Source: an uncultured Acidimicrobiales bacterium (GTDB taxonomy: Bacteria > Actinomycetota > Acidimicrobiia > Acidimicrobiales > SHLQ01). From it: a stretch of 58,995 bases of DNA. Below, one piece after another: positions 33,611 to 43,187 of the stretch. Location of the stretch: positions 1 to 58,995 of the forward strand of contig CALHTF010000083.1 of assembly GCA_938038815.1 (NCBI GenBank). Reading direction: 5' to 3'. The translations under genes were made by a program, and so were the position numbers. The stretch's first letter is position 1. Each line of letters starts with the position of its first letter. A model generated the notes under the pieces. It was not told the DNA's origin. It worked only from the letters and a program-made list of their open reading frames with translations, and did not search any database.

Positions 33611-34893
33611 CGGGCGCAGGTCGAGGCAAAGCCTTGGTCGAACGCGCCCGCCGAACCCATCGTCGAACGGGTGCGGGCCACCGAGGCTTCCGGCGCTGCT
33701 CGGTCGGGGCCACTGGCCGGAAGGATCGTGTAGTCGGACCGGTCGACCCAGGTTGGTTCGATACAACCCGACGTGAACTCGAACTGGCCGCGTTTGGTCT
33801 CGGTGAACGTGACCATGACGATCACCCCGTCTTGGGTCGCCGTGATGCAACAGGCCGACGACTGGTTCGACAAGAAGTTCCCCATGCCAAACACCACGAC
33901 CCCGGGGTCGTTTGCTCGGCCTCGCTTTTCGATCGGCTGCACAACGTGGGCATGGTGCCCAACGATGAGGTCGATATCGGGGTGCGCCATGAGTCGGTTG
34001 GCAAGATCGTCCTGATAGCGCGAGGGCGTCGATCGATACTCGTCGCCCCAATGCATGCTGACCACGACGATCTGGGCGCCAGCGCTGCGGGCCTCGGCCG
34101 CCCGCTGCTCGATGACGTCAGGATCGATGAGGTCGACCAGATAGTCCTTGCCGGCCGGCAATCGGAAACCGTTGAGCGAATACGTGAACGACAGATGCGC
34201 AACGCTGATGCCGTTTGCTTGGTAGATCTGGGGATCGGCCGCTTCGTCTGGGGTGCGCGACATGCCCGCCGATCCGAGGCCAGAGTCTTCCATCACATCG
34301 ACCGTCTCGATCACGCCCGACTCGCGACGGTCAAAGGAGTGGTTCGAGGCCAAAGAACAGCCGTCGTACCCAATGGCCGCTACGCCTTCGGCGAGTTCGC
34401 GCGGGGCGTTGAACTGTGGGTAGCCGCTGAGGTTCGAACTGGTGGCCGACAATGGCGACTCGAGATGACAGATCGCCAGATCGGCCCGCTCGATAAAGGG
34501 CGCGATGTGTTCGAGCATGGGCAGATAGTCATACCCGCTCCCCCCGGCGTTGGCCTGGGCCTGCCGGGTTACCGCCCCGTGGGGAATCATGTCGCCACTA
34601 AAGGCCATCGTGACCCGCCGGACCGGTGCAATCTTGGGGACGAGGCGTTCGGGAAGCGGAGGCACGATCCGGCCGAGCCGAGGTGGACGTTTGCGAAGCG
34701 CGAACGATTGTGGTGGCGTGTCGACCTTTGCCCACTCGTTCGTTGCGAGCGCTTCGTCCGAGGCGCTGGTCGTTTCGGCCTCGGTTGCCCGAAGCACGCC
34801 ACCCTCATCGTCGCCCGGGCTGGCGACTGCCCCGGGGCCGACCGCGATCGCCCCAACCAGTACCAACACCAAGAGTGCACGGACCGCCGACAT
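33607..34893 (-). CDS. CapA-family (poly-gamma-glutamate synthesis type) phosphoesterase-like protein
   Basis: 428 residues from the ATG at 34893 (GTG at 34899 also possible). Signal peptide (about 1-25), low-complexity linker, then the PGA_cap metallophosphatase-like domain from about residue 90: TMAFSGDMIPHG, CHLESPLS, SLASNHSFDRRESGV, VVSMHWGDEY and VGHHAHVVQP. Metal ligands D, H, N and H are present. The family is associated with capsule or cell-wall peptide export; activity unproven. No capB/capC genes are nearby. Confidence 0.85.
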   Translation of the reverse strand: MSAVRALLVLVLVGAIAVGPGAVASPGDDEGGVLRATEAETTSASDEALATNEWAKVDTPPQSFALRKRPPRLGRIVPPLPERLVPKIAPVRRVTMAFSGDMIPHGAVTRQAQANAGGSGYDYLPMLEHIAPFIERADLAICHLESPLSATSSNLSGYPQFNAPRELAEGVAAIGYDGCSLASNHSFDRRESGVIETVDVMEDSGLGSAGMSRTPDEAADPQIYQANGISVAHLSFTYSLNGFRLPAGKDYLVDLIDPDVIEQRAAEARSAGAQIVVVSMHWGDEYRSTPSRYQDDLANRLMAHPDIDLIVGHHAHVVQPIEKRGRANDPGVVVFGMGNFLSNQSSACCITATQDGVIVMVTFTETKRGQFEFTSGCIEPTWVDRSDYTILPASGPDRAAPEASVARTRSTMGSAGAFDQGFASTCAR

Positions 34894-34956
34894 CGACACC
34901 AGTCTAGATTCCAACCGACACCATTTCCCCGGCATCTTGGCTTTTCGGCTGAGGAA

Positions 34957-35622
34957 CTAGGTGAGTTCGGCGGCGAGCGGACACTCCGATGGCAACGGCC
35001 GCGGCGTGACCTTCAACATTCCGTCGGGGCAGATCACCCGGTCGAAATCCGACAACTCGAGCACTTCATGGGTCGACGCCGACCGCGACGCTGCTGCATC
35101 GAACAACGGCTTGGGAAGAATCGAGCCGAACGCGGCGATGGCCCAGCGCTGGACTCCGGCGTCGCGAGCTTGATGTACCTGCTCGCCGATACCGCGTTCG
35201 GCCAAGAACCAGTGGGGCCCGCCTGCACACGTGTCGACCAACATGATGTCGGCCTCCTCAACCTCATGCACCAGCGCCAGGTCGGGCCGCTCGTACGCCG
35301 CAGTTTCGATGTGCTCGGACCAGCCGTCGATAAACACGTTGGTCGGCGACGGCAGCGAGTTGACCAGGTGTTCGGTGGTGCAGTCCGAGCGCACCTCATC
35401 GACAACCTCCCATGCCTCTTGGCGCGGATCGGGCGACGTCAGTAAGCGACAAGCCAACGACGTCAGCGGCCCGGAACTTGGATGATGAGCCAGCATTTGG
35501 CGGCACGCCATGACGAGCGAGTGGTGTTCGTCGGCAAACGACGCGAGCGAACCAGCCGCTTCTTCCACCAGCAACTGCTGGGGGACATGACTGCTTCGCG
35601 CCAGATAGCGCAGTCGTTCCAT
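34957..35622 (-). CDS. eIF2B/MtnA-like conserved actinobacterial protein
   Basis: 221 residues from the ATG at 35622; a GTG at 35652 would add ten. The pattern ERLRYLARS … HHPSSGPLTSLACRLL … EAWEVVDEVRSD … ADIMLVDTCAGGP … GVQRWAIAAFGSILPKPLFDA … FDRVICPDG resembles a widespread actinobacterial family with the fold of eIF2B/methylthioribose-phosphate isomerase. The isomerase catalytic Cys/Asp are not evident, so it is probably not MtnA. No function assigned. Divergent from the thioredoxin-fold gene. Confidence 0.6.
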   Translation of the reverse strand: MERLRYLARSSHVPQQLLVEEAAGSLASFADEHHSLVMACRQMLAHHPSSGPLTSLACRLLTSPDPRQEAWEVVDEVRSDCTTEHLVNSLPSPTNVFIDGWSEHIETAAYERPDLALVHEVEEADIMLVDTCAGGPHWFLAERGIGEQVHQARDAGVQRWAIAAFGSILPKPLFDAAASRSASTHEVLELSDFDRVICPDGMLKVTPRPLPSECPLAAELT

Positions 35623-35770
35623 AGGGTGCACAGGCCAACAGTAGCGGTCCACTTTGAATGCGAAGACTCAAACGGGGCGCAAACCCTGCGGTTTTGGCGC
35701 CCATTGGTCCAGAAATTTTTCGAAATCCGGTGGCGCTGAAACCCCGCCGATTGCGTTAGCGTTGTTAGCC

Positions 35771-36256
35771 GTGGCTACAGCCCCTTCACAAGACATCGAA
35801 CTTACGCCCCTCGGCGGCGAATCTCGCCCGCTCGAGAACTGGCTCACCACCTTCCCGCTCGTGCTCGGGGTCATCGACCCCTACACGCACGAAAGTGGCT
35901 GGATCCTCGACACCATGCGTCGGATCTTCCATCACTTCGCTGGCGCCGACTGCCGAGTTGGTTGGCTGGTCACCTCAGCCGAGGGCGGTGCACGAGAGTT
36001 TCTTGGCCCACTTGCCGAGGAATACCTGACGTTCACCGATGCCGATCGGGCATTGGTCAAGGCGATGGATCTCCAAACGCTCCCTGCCCTGGTTGTGCTG
36101 AAGCAAGACGGATCGATCGTCGCCAGCGCCGAGTCGTGGGACCCCGAAACCTGGCGCCCGGTGACCGAGATGCTCGCCACCCTTACCAGCTGGAGCCGGC
36201 CGACGATTCCGGCCAACGGAGATCCCATCCCGTACGCAGGTACACCAGCCAGCTAG
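35771..36256 (+). CDS. Thioredoxin-fold protein without CxxC
   Basis: 161 residues from a GTG at 35771. Pattern NWLTTFPLVLGVID … ILDTMRRIFHHFAGADCRVGWLV … MDLQTLPALVVLKQDGSIVASAESWDPE is that of a thioredoxin fold, with the cis-Pro in TLPALVVL. The CxxC site is absent; only one Cys is present. No signal peptide. It lies 15 bases before the fumarase gene, suggesting co-transcription. Confidence 0.65.
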   Translation: MATAPSQDIELTPLGGESRPLENWLTTFPLVLGVIDPYTHESGWILDTMRRIFHHFAGADCRVGWLVTSAEGGAREFLGPLAEEYLTFTDADRALVKAMDLQTLPALVVLKQDGSIVASAESWDPETWRPVTEMLATLTSWSRPTIPANGDPIPYAGTPAS

Positions 36257-36271
36257 CGCTAAGTTCGGTGG

Positions 36272-37900
36272 ATGGCTGAATTCACCTACACCGATCTTCT
36301 CCCCCTCGGCGAAGACACCACCACCTACCGACTCGTTTCGACCGAGGGTGTCTCGACCGTCGATGTCGATGGCCAAACCTTCGTCAAGGTCGAGCCCGAA
36401 GCGCTGCAACTACTGACCAGCGAAGCCATGCGCGACATCGCGCATTACCTGCGTACCTCACACCTCGAAAAGCTGGCGGCCATCCTCGACGATGACGAGG
36501 CTTCGCCCAACGATCGCTTTGTCGCGACCGAGTTGCTGAAGAATGCCTCGATCGCCGCCGCCGGTGTGCTGCCGATGTGCCAGGACACCGGCACCGCAAT
36601 CGTTATGGGCAAGAAGGGCCAGAACGTCATCACCGGTTTCGACGACGCCGAGGAAATCTCACGCGGGGTCTACAACACCTACCAAACGTCGAACCTGCGG
36701 TACTCCCAGCTGTCGCCGGTGTCGATGTTTGAGGAGAAGAACACCGCCAACAACCTGCCCGCCCAAATCGAGCTGTACGCCGACCAAGGCGACGCCTACA
36801 AGTTCTTGTTTATGGCCAAAGGCGGCGGCTCGGCGAACAAGAGCTTCTTGTTTCAAGAGACCAAGGCGCTGTTGAACCACGACAGCTTGATGACGTTCCT
36901 CGACGAGAAGATGCGCAAGCTAGGCACGGCAGCCTGCCCGCCATATCACCTCGGTGTCGTCGTTGGCGGAACCTCGGGCGAGTACACACTCAAGACCGCA
37001 AAGTACGCGTCGGCCCACTACCTCGACTCGCTGCCGACCACCGGCGGCGAGGCCGGCAACGGTTACCGCGACGTCGAGTGGGAGCAGAAGATCCTCGACC
37101 ACAGCCGTGAGATCGGCATCGGCGCCCAGTTCGGCGGCAAGTACTTCTTGCACGATGTACGGGTGATTCGCCTCCCCCGCCACGGCGCCTCCAACCCGGT
37201 CGGCATCGCGGTGTCGTGCTCGGCCGACCGCCAAGCCAAGGCCAAGATCACCGCCGAGGGCATCTTCCTCGAGCAACTCGAGACCGACCCGGCCCGCTTC
37301 CTTCCGGAGCCAACCGAGGCCGACCTCAGCAGCAAGGTTGTGCAGATCGACCTCAACATGCCGATGGACGAGATCCGCAACACCCTTACCAACTACCCGG
37401 TGAAGACCCGGGTGTCGCTTACCGGCACCGTAGTCGTGGCCCGCGACATCGCCCACGCCAAGATCAAGGACCTGATCGACTCGGGCCAGCCAATGCCCGA
37501 GTACTTCAAGGAATTCCCGGTCTATTACGCCGGCCCGGCCAAGACCCCCGAGGGTTACGCGTCGGGGTCGTTCGGTCCGACCACCGCATCTCGCATGGAC
37601 CCCTATGTCGATCCGTTCCAGGCGGTAGGCGGTTCGATGGTGATGCTCGCCAAGGGCAACCGTTCGAAGCAGGTCACCGACGCGTGCGCCAAGCACGGCG
37701 GGTTCTACCTCGGCAGCATCGGCGGCCCAGCGGCTCGCCTCGCCCTCGACTCGATCCGCAAAGTCGAGGTACTCGACTACCCCGAACTTGGCATGGAAGC
37801 GGTCTGGAAGATCGACGTTGAAGACTTCCCGGCGTTCATTGTCGTCGACGACAAAGGCAACGACTTCTTCGCCGAAGTGAGCACCCCAGTAACGCTGTAA
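36272..37900 (+). CDS. fumA: Fumarate hydratase, class I (4Fe-4S)
   Basis: 542 residues, full length for the single-chain class I enzyme. Cluster cysteines: Cys103 in [18 protein letters not shown], one in [15 protein letters not shown], and one in [11 protein letters not shown]. The beta part ends [37 protein letters not shown], typical of the tartrate/fumarate group. It interconverts fumarate and malate in the TCA cycle; the cluster makes it oxygen-sensitive compared with class II FumC. Confidence 0.93.
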   Translation: MAEFTYTDLLPLGEDTTTYRLVSTEGVSTVDVDGQTFVKVEPEALQLLTSEAMRDIAHYLRTSHLEKLAAILDDDEASPNDRFVATELLKNASIAAAGVLPMCQDTGTAIVMGKKGQNVITGFDDAEEISRGVYNTYQTSNLRYSQLSPVSMFEEKNTANNLPAQIELYADQGDAYKFLFMAKGGGSANKSFLFQETKALLNHDSLMTFLDEKMRKLGTAACPPYHLGVVVGGTSGEYTLKTAKYASAHYLDSLPTTGGEAGNGYRDVEWEQKILDHSREIGIGAQFGGKYFLHDVRVIRLPRHGASNPVGIAVSCSADRQAKAKITAEGIFLEQLETDPARFLPEPTEADLSSKVVQIDLNMPMDEIRNTLTNYPVKTRVSLTGTVVVARDIAHAKIKDLIDSGQPMPEYFKEFPVYYAGPAKTPEGYASGSFGPTTASRMDPYVDPFQAVGGSMVMLAKGNRSKQVTDACAKHGGFYLGSIGGPAARLALDSIRKVEVLDYPELGMEAVWKIDVEDFPAFIVVDDKGNDFFAEVSTPVTL

Positions 37901-38007
37901 CAACCAGCGAACCCGAACTCGGTGCGATAGTCGCGTCTATTGGCGCGGGTACCGCTCCTGGTTCGTGGTGGCGGCGTCGGTTCGGCCTCCTGCTACGGTC
38001 CGCCTCT

Positions 38008-38904
38008 ATGAAGGTACGGATCGGTTATGGACTTGGTGGCCTAGCAGCGGTGAACGAACAGGAGTCGTTCGCTCACGTTGTCGACGAGCTGGAGCGGCTC
38101 CGGTTCGACTCGTTGTGGGTCAGCGAGCGGGTGTCGAACGAAACGCTCGACCCGATCGTGGCGATGACCTTCGCCGCGGCTCGAACCAAGAAGCTCAAAT
38201 TCGGGCCGGCCGTGATGGTGCTCCCGGGCCGTAACCCGGTGCTGGTGGCGAAAGCGATCGCCAGCCTCGACCGGGTTTCGAACGGCCGCTGCCTTCCGGC
38301 GTTCGGTTTGGGCAGCCCGCAACTCGCCGAGTTCCAATCGTTCGGGGTCGAGCGAGGCGACCGTGCCCCCTGGTTCGACGAGGCATTGCCGCTCATGCGA
38401 CGACTGTGGTCCGAAGACTCGGTGACTCATCATGGCGACCGCTTCCACCTCGAAGACGTCACCGTCCGCCCGCGGCCGGTCCAGGACCCCATCGAGGTTT
38501 GGTTGGGTGGCGCCGCCAAGTCCGAGCTTCGCCGGTGTGGCCGGTTAGGCGATGGCTGGATGCCGTCGTTCTGCACCCCCGAAGTGGTGGCCGAGGGTTT
38601 ACCGGTGGTGAACCAAGCCGCCGAGGAGGCCGGGCGAGAGATCGACGACGAACACTTCGGGGTTCTGATCCCCTATGTTCACGGCGAGATCCCCGATCTG
38701 ATTACCGCAGCAGCTCAGGCCCGCCAGCCCGACTCCCCCATCGACGATATCGTCGCCAACAGCCCAGCAAAGCTCGAGGAATTGGTGCACCGCTATGTCG
38801 ATGTCGGGTTCTCGAAGTTCATCGTGTTCGCCGTGAACGAACCACCGAACTGGACCGAAGAGCTCGAAGAACTCGCCCAAAAGCTCCTCCCCCTCCAAAC
38901 CTGA
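38008..38904 (+). CDS. LLM-class flavin/F420-dependent oxidoreductase
   Basis: 298 residues. Luciferase-like TIM barrel: RFDSLWVSERV near residue 30, AARTKKLKFGPAVMVLPGRNP, SLDRVSNGRCLPAFGLGS, DRFHLEDVTVRPRPVQ and IEVWLGGAAKSELRRCGRLGDGWMP. The last block is typical of F420-dependent members, common in actinobacteria; FMN use is not excluded. Substrate unknown. A palindromic repeat element begins right after its stop. Confidence 0.88.
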   Translation: MKVRIGYGLGGLAAVNEQESFAHVVDELERLRFDSLWVSERVSNETLDPIVAMTFAAARTKKLKFGPAVMVLPGRNPVLVAKAIASLDRVSNGRCLPAFGLGSPQLAEFQSFGVERGDRAPWFDEALPLMRRLWSEDSVTHHGDRFHLEDVTVRPRPVQDPIEVWLGGAAKSELRRCGRLGDGWMPSFCTPEVVAEGLPVVNQAAEEAGREIDDEHFGVLIPYVHGEIPDLITAAAQARQPDSPIDDIVANSPAKLEELVHRYVDVGFSKFIVFAVNEPPNWTEELEELAQKLLPLQT

Positions 38905-38965
38905 CAACCCCCAGTTCTGATCGCGTTTGACCCGCTCTGGGCGGGTTGAACGCGAAAATTTCGGT
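38905..38965. repeat. Dispersed palindromic intergenic element, copy 2
   Basis: Same element as at 8047-8109. Arms CGCGTTTGACCCGC and GCGGGTTGAACGCG around a five-base loop, then AAAATTTCGG. It fills the space between the LLM stop and the convergent metallopeptidase stop. As in copy 1, its AAAATTTCGG side lies a few bases from the stop codon of a minus-strand gene. Confidence 0.75.
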
Positions 38966-38968
38966 GGT

Positions 38969-40372
38969 CTAGTTGCAGGCGGTTAGGCGGGCGGAGTTGT
39001 CGCTTAGCTTTTCGGCTTCGCCGCCGCTCGGGACCTTGACCCGAATAAAGTTCTCGAGAGCTCGAACAAACTTGTCAACATCGCCCGAGTCGTCGAACTC
39101 GGTGTCGACTCGTACGCAGCTGGTATCACCGTCTTGCCAGCTGACGAACCAGTCGCCTTCCCAGCCTTGGGTGGCCTCAACGGCATCGCTTTCGCCCGAG
39201 GTTTGCTCGAACAGGATCTGCCAAAGCGCCTGACCAAACACGCCAGCCTCTTGCACATCGCCGTCGGCGGGCGGTGGGTCGATCAACACCAAGGGATCGT
39301 CGCCGCTCAGGTAGGCATCGGGGTTGAGTACCTGCTCGCTGGTTCTGGGTGGGGTTTCGAGTGCCTCGTTTACCTTGGCTTCTCCGCCTTCGCGGTCGAG
39401 GCGGTTGGCGAGGGTTTCACCAGCCTCATATGGCGCCAGCTGAAGCGAGATGTATTCGAAGGTGATCTTGGAGAAGTCGACACCGACACCAGCCGACAGA
39501 GCCAACTCATCGGCGGTCAACTGGACCTGCTCGGCGGGGCTGAGGGTGTCGCGGTAGATGTTTTCGATGCGGCGAGCATTGCCTTCCACAACCGCTCGAA
39601 AGCCAAACCCGATCTCGTCCTCGGCGTCGTCGTACTCGGGCCGGTCGAGGTCGAACCACTGATCGTCGATGGCATGCACCAACTCATGGGCGATGATCGT
39701 CTTGAGCAACACGGTCATCTCGCCACCGCGAACCACGAGTTCCTGGGTTTCGGGGTCGTAGTACCCCAACACGCCGGCGGCGCCGAACGCATAGGTAGCT
39801 TCTTCGAGCGTGACGCCCGGGTTCAAGATGCCCAACGCTTGATAGATACCCGTGTAGTGAGCGATCAGTTCGGCATCTTCGGAGATGCCCTCGTCGACCA
39901 AGGAGTTGTAGCGCTCGATGAACGCATCGTCGTCGAGCGCCTGCACCACAACCGGCTCTTTGAACTCGAGTTCGCGTTCGCGCTCGACAAATTCGATCAG
40001 CTCGTCGATCACGGCGTCGAAGTCTTCGGTCGAATCGAGTGGTGCGCTTTCCTCAGCTTCGCCTTGTTCGGCCTCTGAGTCGTCGCTGCCGGATTCTTCC
40101 TCGGCGACCTCGGGCTCGGGAACCGGAACAACGCCCGGATCAACCGTGCCGGGTTCAGGAGCGGTGGTTGCTCCGTCATCGGCGGCGATGATCGCCGGGG
40201 TTCGGTCGGCGGCCAGGCCCCACAACAACAACGCCAAAAGACCGGCGGCCACTGCAGTACCGAGGCCCGCGCCCCACATCTTGGACTTCGACGGACCGGC
40301 CGGCGCGGCGGCGACGGGCGCGGGAGCCCACGAATCAGCGTCGGGGGATGGCGGCGGCCACTGCTCTGACAT
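38969..40372 (-). CDS. Membrane-anchored zinc metallopeptidase-like protein
   Basis: 467 residues. Pro/Ala-rich cytoplasmic N-terminus, one membrane segment (about 33-54), an acidic linker (70-115), then an outside domain with HELVH (His229, Glu230, His233) in IIAHELVHAIDDQWFD and a likely third ligand Glu263 in AVVEGNARRIE. This H-E-x2-H…E-G-x-A layout is that of gluzincin-type peptidases. The C-terminal part (VSWQDGDTSCVRVDTEFDDS) has one Cys pair. Target unknown; extracellular protein processing is plausible. Confidence 0.72.
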   Translation of the reverse strand: MSEQWPPPSPDADSWAPAPVAAAPAGPSKSKMWGAGLGTAVAAGLLALLLWGLAADRTPAIIAADDGATTAPEPGTVDPGVVPVPEPEVAEEESGSDDSEAEQGEAEESAPLDSTEDFDAVIDELIEFVERERELEFKEPVVVQALDDDAFIERYNSLVDEGISEDAELIAHYTGIYQALGILNPGVTLEEATYAFGAAGVLGYYDPETQELVVRGGEMTVLLKTIIAHELVHAIDDQWFDLDRPEYDDAEDEIGFGFRAVVEGNARRIENIYRDTLSPAEQVQLTADELALSAGVGVDFSKITFEYISLQLAPYEAGETLANRLDREGGEAKVNEALETPPRTSEQVLNPDAYLSGDDPLVLIDPPPADGDVQEAGVFGQALWQILFEQTSGESDAVEATQGWEGDWFVSWQDGDTSCVRVDTEFDDSGDVDKFVRALENFIRVKVPSGGEAEKLSDNSARLTACN

Positions 40373-40436
40373 AGGAGCCTTACGGTATCGGCCCCGGCGT
40401 CCAATCGACGGTCGCCACGGGCATTACCCGAACGAT

Positions 40437-41606
40437 TTACAGCCCGTCGAGGGCCGTGGAGAGGTCGTTGAGCAGGTCTTCGGTCGTCTCGATTCCCACC
40501 GACAAGCGCAACAACGAGTCGGGGACCTCAAGCGGCGAGCCGGCCGCCGAAAGGTGGGTCATGGCGCCCGGATGTTCGATCAGCGACTCGACGGCGCCAA
40601 GCGACTCGGCGAGGGTGAAGACCGTGGTCTCAGTGGCCATCTTCATCGCCACGTCGCGTCCGCCTGCCAACTCAAACGAAACCATGCCCCCGAAGCGGGT
40701 CATCTGCTTGGCAGCCGCCGCGTGGCCGGGGTGGTCGGCGAGGCCCGGGTACCGGACTCGAGAAACTGCCGGATGCCCCTGGAGCAGTTCGACGATTGCC
40801 TCGGCGTTGTCGCACGCCCGGTCCATCCGCACGGCGAGGGTTTTGATTCCACGCAGCGTGAGGAAACAGTCCATCGGGCCGGGCACGGCACCGGCGCCGT
40901 TCTGAATGAAACCGAGCCGGTCATCGACCTCTTCGCTGTTGGTGGCTACAAAGCCGCCGACGACGTCGCTATGGCCGCCGAGATACTTGGTTACCGAGTG
41001 GGTGACGATGTCGGCGCCGTGGCGCAGCGGCTGCTGCAGGTACGGGGTGGCGAAGGTGTTGTCGACCACGCAGAGCCCGCCCTTGTTGTGGGCGACCTCA
41101 GCGATCGCCGCGATATCGATCACGGTGAGCAGCGGGTTGGTAGGCGTTTCGAGCCACACCAGTTTGGTGTTGGGCTGCCACGCCGCTTCGAGGGCCGCCG
41201 GGTCGGTGAGATCGGCCGCGGAATATTCGATTCCGGCTTCGCCGTACACCCGCGAAATCAACCGGAAGGTTCCGCCGTAGGCGTCGTCGCCCAGGATCAG
41301 GTGATCGCCCGGACGAAGGTGACGCAAGATGGCGTCGGTGGCTGCCATACCGCTGGCGAACGACCGCCCGTAGCGAGCCTCTTCGAGCGACGCGAGGCAC
41401 TGCTCGAGGGCGCTCCGGGTGGGGTTTCCGGTGCGCGAGTACTCAAATCCCTTGTGTTCGCCAACCGCCTCTTGGGCGAAGGTGGTCGCCTGGTGGATCG
41501 GCATGGTGACCGCTCCGGTTTGAGGGTCGTGGGGTTGCCCGGCGCGTATTGCGCGGGTCTCAAATCCATAACCTTCAGGGTTTGCGAACGGGTCGACGTC
41601 AGCCAC
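40437..41606 (-). CDS. metB: Cystathionine gamma-synthase/lyase
   Basis: 389 residues from a GTG with a good ribosome site (AGAGGAG). Cys/Met metabolism PLP fold: FEYSRTGNPTR, FASGMAATDAIL, VVDNTFATPYLQQPL, and the PLP lysine 207 in HSVTKYLGGHSDV. It follows cbs in the same direction, as in Mycobacterium (cbs/metB). Synthase and lyase cannot be split by sequence alone; with cbs beside it, a role in reverse transsulfuration is likely. Confidence 0.9.
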   Translation of the reverse strand: MADVDPFANPEGYGFETRAIRAGQPHDPQTGAVTMPIHQATTFAQEAVGEHKGFEYSRTGNPTRSALEQCLASLEEARYGRSFASGMAATDAILRHLRPGDHLILGDDAYGGTFRLISRVYGEAGIEYSAADLTDPAALEAAWQPNTKLVWLETPTNPLLTVIDIAAIAEVAHNKGGLCVVDNTFATPYLQQPLRHGADIVTHSVTKYLGGHSDVVGGFVATNSEEVDDRLGFIQNGAGAVPGPMDCFLTLRGIKTLAVRMDRACDNAEAIVELLQGHPAVSRVRYPGLADHPGHAAAAKQMTRFGGMVSFELAGGRDVAMKMATETTVFTLAESLGAVESLIEHPGAMTHLSAAGSPLEVPDSLLRLSVGIETTEDLLNDLSTALDGL

Positions 41607-41660
41607 AGCGACGGTCTCCTCTTAGGTAGATAGTGAAATTGGGGCGAAAGACGGTCGGGG

Positions 41661-43043
41661 CTAGATCTGGTCGATGTCTTCGCCCGGCGAAAGGAACGAC
41701 AACACATCGGTTCGGCTCACCACGTGAGCGGGTCGACCGCCGTCGAGCACCAGAAGGGCGGGGCAGGTTTCCATCATCTCGACCACTCGCTTGAGCGGCT
41801 GACCAATGCCGATGGTCGGTAACTTTGGATCCATCACCTCTTCGACCGTGCGGTCGAGGGCATCGGGTTCCTGGAACGCCAGCTCCATGAGTTGTAGTTC
41901 GCTTACTGCGCCCATCACCTCGGCTGCGGCAAGGGGCATGTCGCCCTTGGCAACCGGAAGCTGCGACACGCCGTTCTCGCGCATCGTGGCGATGGCCTTG
42001 CGGGCGGTCATCTCGGGGAACACATAGATGAGGTTGGCAACGTTGTTGCGCTTCCCGGCGATGATGTCGGCCACCACGGGGCCCTCTTCGGCAGTAACGA
42101 AACCAAAGTTCGCCAGGTATTCGTCGTTGAAGACCTTCGAGAGGTATCCCCGGCCACTATCGGGAATAAGGACAACGACCAAGTCACCCTCTTTGCCCTC
42201 TTGGGCAACCTCAAGTGCCGCTTTCACGGCGGTTCCGCCCGACCCGCCGATGTGGATACCTTCGGCCTGGGTAACTTTGCGAGCCATCAAGAACGAGTCG
42301 ATGTCGGGCACGGCGATCGTGCGATCGACCAGGTCGGGGTGATAGGTGGTTGGCCAGAAATCCTCGCCGACCCCTTCGACCAAGTACGGACGCCCCGATC
42401 CGCCTGAGTAGACCGATCCTTCCGGGTCGGCGGCGATGATCTGGATGTCGGGGTTCTGTTCTTTGAGGAACTTGCCGACCCCGCTGATCGTGCCGCCGGT
42501 TCCGGCGCCGGCCACGAAGTGAGTGATCTTGCCATCGGTTTGGCGCCAGATCTCGGGGCCAGTCGTCTCGTAGTGCGCCCGCGGGTTGTGCTGGTTGTCG
42601 TACTGGTTCGGACGGTAGGCGCCGGGGGTTTCGGCGACGAGGCGTTCGGCAGTCGAGTAGTACGAATCCGGGTCGTCGGGCGGAACCGCAACCGGGCAGA
42701 CCACAACCTCGGCGCCGTAGGCCCGGAGCAAGTCGACCTTCTCCGGGCTTACTTTGTCGGTCATAACAAAGATGCACTTGTACCCGCGCTGGGCGGCGAC
42801 GATGGCCAGACCGACACCGGTGTTTCCCGACGTTGGTTCGATGATCGTGCCGCCGGGCTTGAGCAGTCCGGCTTCTTCCGCGGCGTCGATCATGGTGACC
42901 GCCGGTCGATCCTTTGAGCTACCACCGGGGTTCGTGAACTCGAGCTTGAGGACCACGTCGGCCGCGAGTCCGTTACCGATGTGGGGCAGTCGGACGAGCG
43001 GTGTGTTACCGATCAGGTCGAGTGCCGAATCTGCGATCTCCAC
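41661..43043 (-). CDS. cbs: Cystathionine beta-synthase with C-terminal CBS pair
   Basis: 460 residues from a GTG, ribosome site AAGGAG five bases before it. PLP domain: IGNTPLVRL, PLP Lys44 in PGGSSKDRPAV, PTSGNTGVGLAI and GTGGTISGVGKFLKEQNP. The last 125 residues form two CBS motifs (MRENGVSQLPVAKGD and ALLVLDGGRPAHVVSRTDVLSFL), which in this family often bind adenosyl ligands. It condenses homocysteine with serine. The haem-binding N-terminal extension of animal CBS is absent. Confidence 0.92.
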   Translation of the reverse strand: MEIADSALDLIGNTPLVRLPHIGNGLAADVVLKLEFTNPGGSSKDRPAVTMIDAAEEAGLLKPGGTIIEPTSGNTGVGLAIVAAQRGYKCIFVMTDKVSPEKVDLLRAYGAEVVVCPVAVPPDDPDSYYSTAERLVAETPGAYRPNQYDNQHNPRAHYETTGPEIWRQTDGKITHFVAGAGTGGTISGVGKFLKEQNPDIQIIAADPEGSVYSGGSGRPYLVEGVGEDFWPTTYHPDLVDRTIAVPDIDSFLMARKVTQAEGIHIGGSGGTAVKAALEVAQEGKEGDLVVVLIPDSGRGYLSKVFNDEYLANFGFVTAEEGPVVADIIAGKRNNVANLIYVFPEMTARKAIATMRENGVSQLPVAKGDMPLAAAEVMGAVSELQLMELAFQEPDALDRTVEEVMDPKLPTIGIGQPLKRVVEMMETCPALLVLDGGRPAHVVSRTDVLSFLSPGEDIDQI

Positions 43044-43052
43044 TGCTGCTCC

Positions 43053-43082
43053 TTGATTCGATGATTTCGAACGATTTCGAAT
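43053..43082. promoter_or_regulatory. Three phased TTCGA repeats upstream of cbs
   Basis: Three near-copies of GATTTCGAAY at about ten-base spacing (TTCGA cores at 43057, 43066 and 43076), ending directly upstream of the cbs ribosome site. One-turn spacing on the same DNA face suggests a regulator-binding array or 5' leader element. No known motif recognised. Confidence 0.4.
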
Positions 43083-43096
43083 GGTCGTGATGTCCT

Positions 43097-43118
43097 GACC
43101 GGTGGCGACCTACCGGTC
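43097..43118. promoter_or_regulatory. Inverted repeat between cbs and binding-lipoprotein gene
   Basis: Perfect seven-base arms GACCGGT and ACCGGTC, eight-base loop, lying 70 bases past the stop of the minus-strand lipoprotein gene and 54 bases before the cbs start. It may be a weak terminator of the lipoprotein gene or an operator for cbs. Confidence 0.35.
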
Positions 43119-43187
43119 GCTCTTGATTCTTGCACTAAGGCCGGTTGGGAACCACCACAAGGGGGGATCCATTCCGGCTCGCCCGAA

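Noticed and set aside
34957..35622. Methylthioribose-1-phosphate isomerase (MtnA)
   Set aside because: Only the general fold pattern matches; the catalytic Cys and Asp motifs and the full length of about 340 residues are missing.
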